DNA from: Terriglobia bacterium
GTDB lineage: Bacteria; Acidobacteriota; Terriglobia; Bryobacterales; Bryobacteraceae
DNA length: 64,000 nt
Assembly: GCA_020073145.1 (NCBI GenBank)
Contig: JAIQFS010000024.1
Span: 1-64,000 of the forward strand
Direction: 5' to 3'
A program made the position numbers and the translations under genes. Below are positions 61,072 through 64,000 of this stretch, piece by piece; positions within the stretch are counted from its first letter, which is position 1, and each line of letters starts with the position of its first letter. Under the pieces are notes generated by a model that saw nothing but the letters and a program-made list of their open reading frames with translations, searched no databases and was not told where the DNA came from.

Positions 61072-61580
61072 TGGAATTTCTTGCCGCTCTCGAGCACTCG
61101 CGGTTCAGCCAATGGGTCCTGGCATCGGGCTCCATCTTTGCCTATCCCAGCATTCTCTTCATGCACACCATCGGCATGGCGATGGTGGCGGGGATCAGCG
61201 CTGTGATCGACCTTCGGCTGCTAGGCCTCTCGCCCAAGCTTCCGATCAAGCCGCTGGAACGGCTCTATCCGCTGATGTGGGTGGGCTTCGCCATCAACCT
61301 GCTGACCGGCTCGACCCTCATGATCGCGGATGCCACTACCAAGCTCACCAATCCGGATTTCTACGTGAAGATGATCTTCGTTTTTTCCGGAGTGGCCATT
61401 CTGTACGTGATGCAGAGCCGGGTTTTCGGCGATCCGGAACTCGATCGGGCGCCCGTTTCGAGCCGCGCCAAAAGCCTGGCTTGGATCTCGCTGGTCTGCT
61501 GGGTGGGGGCGGTCACCTGCGGCCGTTTGTTGGCGTATGTAGGACCGGTCTCCGGCCTGACGGGCCTAAAAAGCCACTGA
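61068..61580 (+). CDS. DUF6644-like integral membrane protein
   Basis: A 170-residue protein with four to five helices. FAYPSILFMHTIGMAMVAGI, SAVIDLRLLGLSPKLPIKPLE and MWVGFAINLLTGSTLMIADA match the C-half of the protein at 59978-60949 (LHFIGLCLLFG, VVDLRMLGL, GFGVNLITG). It overlaps the 40-residue gene by four bases. The three likely form one complex; a redox or haem role is possible from the conserved His but not shown. Confidence 0.72.
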   Translation: MMEFLAALEHSRFSQWVLASGSIFAYPSILFMHTIGMAMVAGISAVIDLRLLGLSPKLPIKPLERLYPLMWVGFAINLLTGSTLMIADATTKLTNPDFYVKMIFVFSGVAILYVMQSRVFGDPELDRAPVSSRAKSLAWISLVCWVGAVTCGRLLAYVGPVSGLTGLKSH

Positions 61581-61595
61581 CTCCGCCGCCCGCTT

Positions 61596-62387
61596 TTACC
61601 GCGCGTCGCAGGGTGTCGGATTCCACCCCGCGGCATCGGCCTGTTTCTTGAAGTGGGTGCTGGTGATGAAAGGCTGAGCCAGGTACTCCGGATCCTCCAC
61701 AATGGTGGTCACAATCAGGTAGGAGTTTCCGTCGGGTTCCATCGTGCGATCCAAGTACTCCGTCACCGTGGCCTTCTCGCTATAAGGGACACCGTTCTTG
61801 CGCAGGTAACCCGCCCGCATGTGCGTGGTGACGGCCTTGAGCGAACCTCCCTGCGGGGGAGCGCCGCGGCCTCCCCGGCCGCCGCCCGCCACTTCCCATT
61901 GCGCGGCGGAATATCCCTGCCAGGTGGGTTCTCCGGAAGCTTGGGCCGTTCCGAAGTGGAAGAGGCGCGTCTGGGTGCCGGCATCGGTGTCGACGCGCAG
62001 GGTGTTTTCATCGGACCAGGTGATGTGCAAGCGGGTGGGGATGCGCATGATCCCGCCGGCGCCGTACGCCTTGCACTGATTGCCGGCCGCCTCGTCTTTA
62101 GCGGGGTCCCACTCGTTGGCGAGCTTGCGGCCTTCCTGGTTCAGGGGAACGCTGGCGACGTCGCCCTTGGGGGCTGTCACCATGCGCCACCGCCAATCTT
62201 CGGTCACCAGAGCCACCCAATAGCCCGTCAAATCGAGGGGAGCGGAGGCCTGGGGAGATCGCGGAGGACCCGGGGGCCCGCCGCGGCCGCCGCGGCCTTG
62301 GGCGTGGATGGAACCGGGCGCCGCCACCGCCAGCGCCGCCGCTACCCAGACCGCCGCGCCGTGCCTCCGTAGGAACCGACAATTCAT
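61596..62387 (-). CDS. Secreted protein, divergent GKPDLSGxW-like
   Basis: A 263-residue protein with signal peptide (AAVWVAAALAVAAPGSIHAQ) and a Gly/Pro-rich linker (GRGGRGGPPGPPRSP). The mature core DLTGYWVALVTEDWRWRMVT, RLHITWSDENTLRVDTDAGT and VTTIVEDPEYLAQPFITSTH keeps the pattern of the paralogs at 22196 and 51233 (LSG-W start, WxGxxL middle, DPxxxxxPF end) but is diverged. Function unknown. It follows a DUF6152 gene by 59 bases, as in the 22-24 kb cluster. Confidence 0.72.
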   Translation of the reverse strand: MNCRFLRRHGAAVWVAAALAVAAPGSIHAQGRGGRGGPPGPPRSPQASAPLDLTGYWVALVTEDWRWRMVTAPKGDVASVPLNQEGRKLANEWDPAKDEAAGNQCKAYGAGGIMRIPTRLHITWSDENTLRVDTDAGTQTRLFHFGTAQASGEPTWQGYSAAQWEVAGGGRGGRGAPPQGGSLKAVTTHMRAGYLRKNGVPYSEKATVTEYLDRTMEPDGNSYLIVTTIVEDPEYLAQPFITSTHFKKQADAAGWNPTPCDAR

Positions 62388-62446
62388 CCCTGCCCCTCCA
62401 CCGCCCGGAACACCGATCCCGGGCCGGGTCAAATCAAGAGAACTGG

Positions 62447-62833
62447 CTACTCGAACGTGCCGCCCCACTTCCATCCGTCGGAGGGCCGGGTGATATTGAC
62501 CATCCGCAGCCGGTGATCGTCCGGATTCCGTCCGGGATTCCCGACCACGATCACGTGGTCACCCGGCTTGAGGGTCTCGCGGGTCACGCCCTGCCGGCCG
62601 AGCTGGCCGCCAGCGCCCCATTCCACCGCCCAGCGGGTCATGGTTCCATCCGGTTCCTTGACTTCCACGTGCACGAACGAATGCGGGTTGCGATACAGAA
62701 ACTGAACCAGGTCGCCTTCGACCGTTACTTTCTTATCTTCGAAATAGGTCGCGGCAAAGGAGTGGTGGGCGTAGGCTCGAACGCCAAGGAAGGTCACCCC
62801 GGCAAAGAGCAAAACCAGTAATTTGCTTTTCAT
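62447..62833 (-). CDS. DUF6152 family exported protein, third copy
   Basis: A 128-residue protein: signal peptide MKSKLLVLLFAGVTFLGVRAYA, mature start His23-His24-SFAATYFEDKK, then VTVEGDLVQFLYRNPHSFVHV with the conserved NPH and KPGDHVIVVGNPGRNPDDHR. AGGAG lies eight bases before the ATG. Same order as in the 22-24 kb cluster, with a GKPDLSGxW-like gene downstream. Confidence 0.82.
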   Translation of the reverse strand: MKSKLLVLLFAGVTFLGVRAYAHHSFAATYFEDKKVTVEGDLVQFLYRNPHSFVHVEVKEPDGTMTRWAVEWGAGGQLGRQGVTRETLKPGDHVIVVGNPGRNPDDHRLRMVNITRPSDGWKWGGTFE

Positions 62834-63018
62834 GCTGCGTTCTCCTGTGTGAAACATTATAGCCGGTTTGCCCGCCGGACCGAATGACCCTTTTGGCCCG
62901 GGTTCCAGTGCCTCCGACCCGCGAAAGGATCACGTTATGCGATCCTGCCAGCGCCCGGCTTGCAGAAACGGAACCTATAAGAACAGAATCCTGACGGACG
63001 CCCGCGGCGGCTTGGGGG

Positions 63019-63933
63019 CTATCTCGTGCCCTGCCGACGGTACACCGCGGGAGACAGCCCCACCAGGCGGACAAACCAGTTCGAAAGATGGCTCTGCGAC
63101 GAAAACCCCGCGGCCAGCGCGACCTCCACGATCGGCGTATCCGTGTTGCGCAGCAATTCCTTGGCACGTTCCAGGCGGCGCGCCAGCACGTATTGGTGCG
63201 GGGATCGCCCGGTAGCGGTTTTGAAGGCCCGCGCCAGGTAGAGGGGACTGACCTCTACTTCGGCCGCCATGGCCTCCAAACTGAGATCGCCCTCCAGGTG
63301 TTCCTCGATGTACGCCGCCAGCCGGCGCACTCGCCAGCCCGCGATACCGTCCGGCGCGGCCAGCCGGAGCGGCCGCGAGCGCGCGGAATGAAAACGGGCC
63401 AGATGGACGGCGATCATTTGCGCCAGCGTGTCGATGTACAGTCCGTCCTCCGCGGTCCCGTCCCCCAAGGCCGCATGAATGGCGACCGCCAGTTGCTCCA
63501 GCAGCGGGTCCGCGATCGCGAATCGCGGCGTCATCTCCGCCGCCGCCGGATCGCAGCCGTACATTTCGCCACAAACGGATTCAAAGATGGACTGCCGCAG
63601 ATAGATCTGCAGAATTTCCGGGTGGCCGTTATGCCGCCACTGAGCAACCGCATTACCGGGAGTCAGGCAAATCCGGCGGGGCCCGATGAGCGTCTTCTCC
63701 GGCCGCGCCCCCGCCAGTTTCCGCGTCACTTCCGTGGGTCGTGTCAAATGATAGATCAGCGACGGATGGCGGATGGCCGATTCGGTGGCGTGAAAGGGAG
63801 CTTCTTCCAGCACAGCGGCATACAGCGAGCGCCAGCCGGCTTCCGGACTGTGCGCGATCACCCGGTTGCCGGGCCGCAGCGCCCGCCCATGAGTCTCCCG
63901 GACGGTGAAGATGGGAAGATCCGCGGCGCTCAT
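63019..63933 (-). CDS. AraC family transcriptional regulator
   Basis: About 304 residues. The N-terminal 190 residues form an effector domain (RRICLTPGNAVAQWRHNGHP, LQIYLRQSIFESVCGEMYG). The C-terminal double HTH is clear: VRRLAAYIEEHLEGDLSLEAMAAEVEVS, LARAFKTATGRSPHQYVLARRL and VALAAGFSSQSHLSNWFVRLVGLSPAVYRR. ATG 63933 is chosen because AAGG precedes it; ATG 63957 in frame would add eight residues. Target unknown; the DUF6152 pair is its nearest same-strand neighbour. Confidence 0.88.
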   Translation of the reverse strand: MSAADLPIFTVRETHGRALRPGNRVIAHSPEAGWRSLYAAVLEEAPFHATESAIRHPSLIYHLTRPTEVTRKLAGARPEKTLIGPRRICLTPGNAVAQWRHNGHPEILQIYLRQSIFESVCGEMYGCDPAAAEMTPRFAIADPLLEQLAVAIHAALGDGTAEDGLYIDTLAQMIAVHLARFHSARSRPLRLAAPDGIAGWRVRRLAAYIEEHLEGDLSLEAMAAEVEVSPLYLARAFKTATGRSPHQYVLARRLERAKELLRNTDTPIVEVALAAGFSSQSHLSNWFVRLVGLSPAVYRRQGTR

Positions 63934-63980
63934 AACCCCCTTAAAGACTCGGGCCATTATACGCCCGCGATGGGTTGGCC

Positions 63981-64000
63981 TGGGGCAGGCGATTCGAGCC
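63981..64000. repeat. Probable left half of a GGGGCAGGC palindrome, cut by window end
   Basis: TGGGGCAGGCGATTCGAGCC ends the window. The GGGGCAGGC and following AGCC match the start and centre of the repeat at 30895-30914. The right arm, if present, lies outside. Confidence 0.45.

Noticed and set aside
1-64000. CRISPR arrays, rRNA genes, complete tRNAs, transposase genes
   Set aside because: No regularly spaced repeats, no rRNA-like conserved blocks, no complete cloverleaf and no transposase or integrase motif were seen.

Overview
The window is GC-rich, densely coding bacterial DNA, most likely from an Acidobacteriota of the Solibacter/Bryobacter type (order Bryobacterales). The pointers are a TIGR03435 family protein (a family known mainly from Solibacter relatives), large Oar/TonB-receptor-like outer membrane proteins with carboxypeptidase-type regulatory domains, an STGP...EGK small protein, several DUF6152 and 'GKPDLSGxW' secreted proteins, a PEP-CTERM protein and a fused LptF-LptG permease. 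These markers show a Gram-negative envelope. I see no CRISPR array, rRNA, intact tRNA or intact insertion sequence.

Layout. 0.2-4.3 kb: an STGP/EGK protein abutting a truncated MFS transporter, then a four-PAS hybrid histidine kinase broken by a probable one-base deletion. 4.3-11.3 kb (minus strand): MFS transporter, GT39-like membrane glycosyltransferase with a lipoprotein, then a TIGR03435 protein with two alpha/beta hydrolases. 11.4-19.8 kb: VOC protein, ABM-fold and PEBP secreted proteins, and a receptor-PAP2-receptor operon. 20-24 kb: small exported protein, YwiC-like membrane protein, FabG, and a GKPDLSGxW protein with two DUF6152 proteins. 24.5-33.7 kb: a six-gene nitrate assimilation operon (DmsBC-type fusion, NasA-like reductase, NirB, NirD, NarK, porin). 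33.7-44.5 kb: DUF4097 gene with a nonsense codon, a secreted TldD/TldE-like pair, an LptF-LptG fusion, MurJ, a tartrate/D-malate dehydrogenase and a VapC remnant. 44.5-50.6 kb: an operon of CoA-transferase, GNAT, ferredoxin, 2-oxoacid:ferredoxin oxidoreductase and a divergent citramalate-synthase-like protein. 50.7-64 kb: NUDIX, MscS, lipoprotein secretin, SIS isomerase, PEP-CTERM protein with a near-consensus promoter, an autoregulated-looking GntR-slipin-SYLF block, a membrane operon with a 40-residue protein, another GKPDLSGxW/DUF6152 pair and an AraC regulator.

How the genes fit together. The nitrate operon forms a complete path: porin (outer membrane), NarK (inner membrane), cytoplasmic nitrate reductase fed by a quinol-type membrane anchor, and NirBD to ammonium. 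The 44.5-50.6 kb operon would oxidatively decarboxylate 2-oxoacids to acyl-CoA with ferredoxin as acceptor and move the CoA by a transferase. LptF-LptG, MurJ, the OMPs, PAP2 and GT39 proteins serve the envelope. Repeated decay (frameshift, nonsense codon, truncated MFS and VapC) and dispersed GGGCAGGC palindromes show a plastic genome.

All assignments come from reading the sequence and remembered family features. No database search was run.
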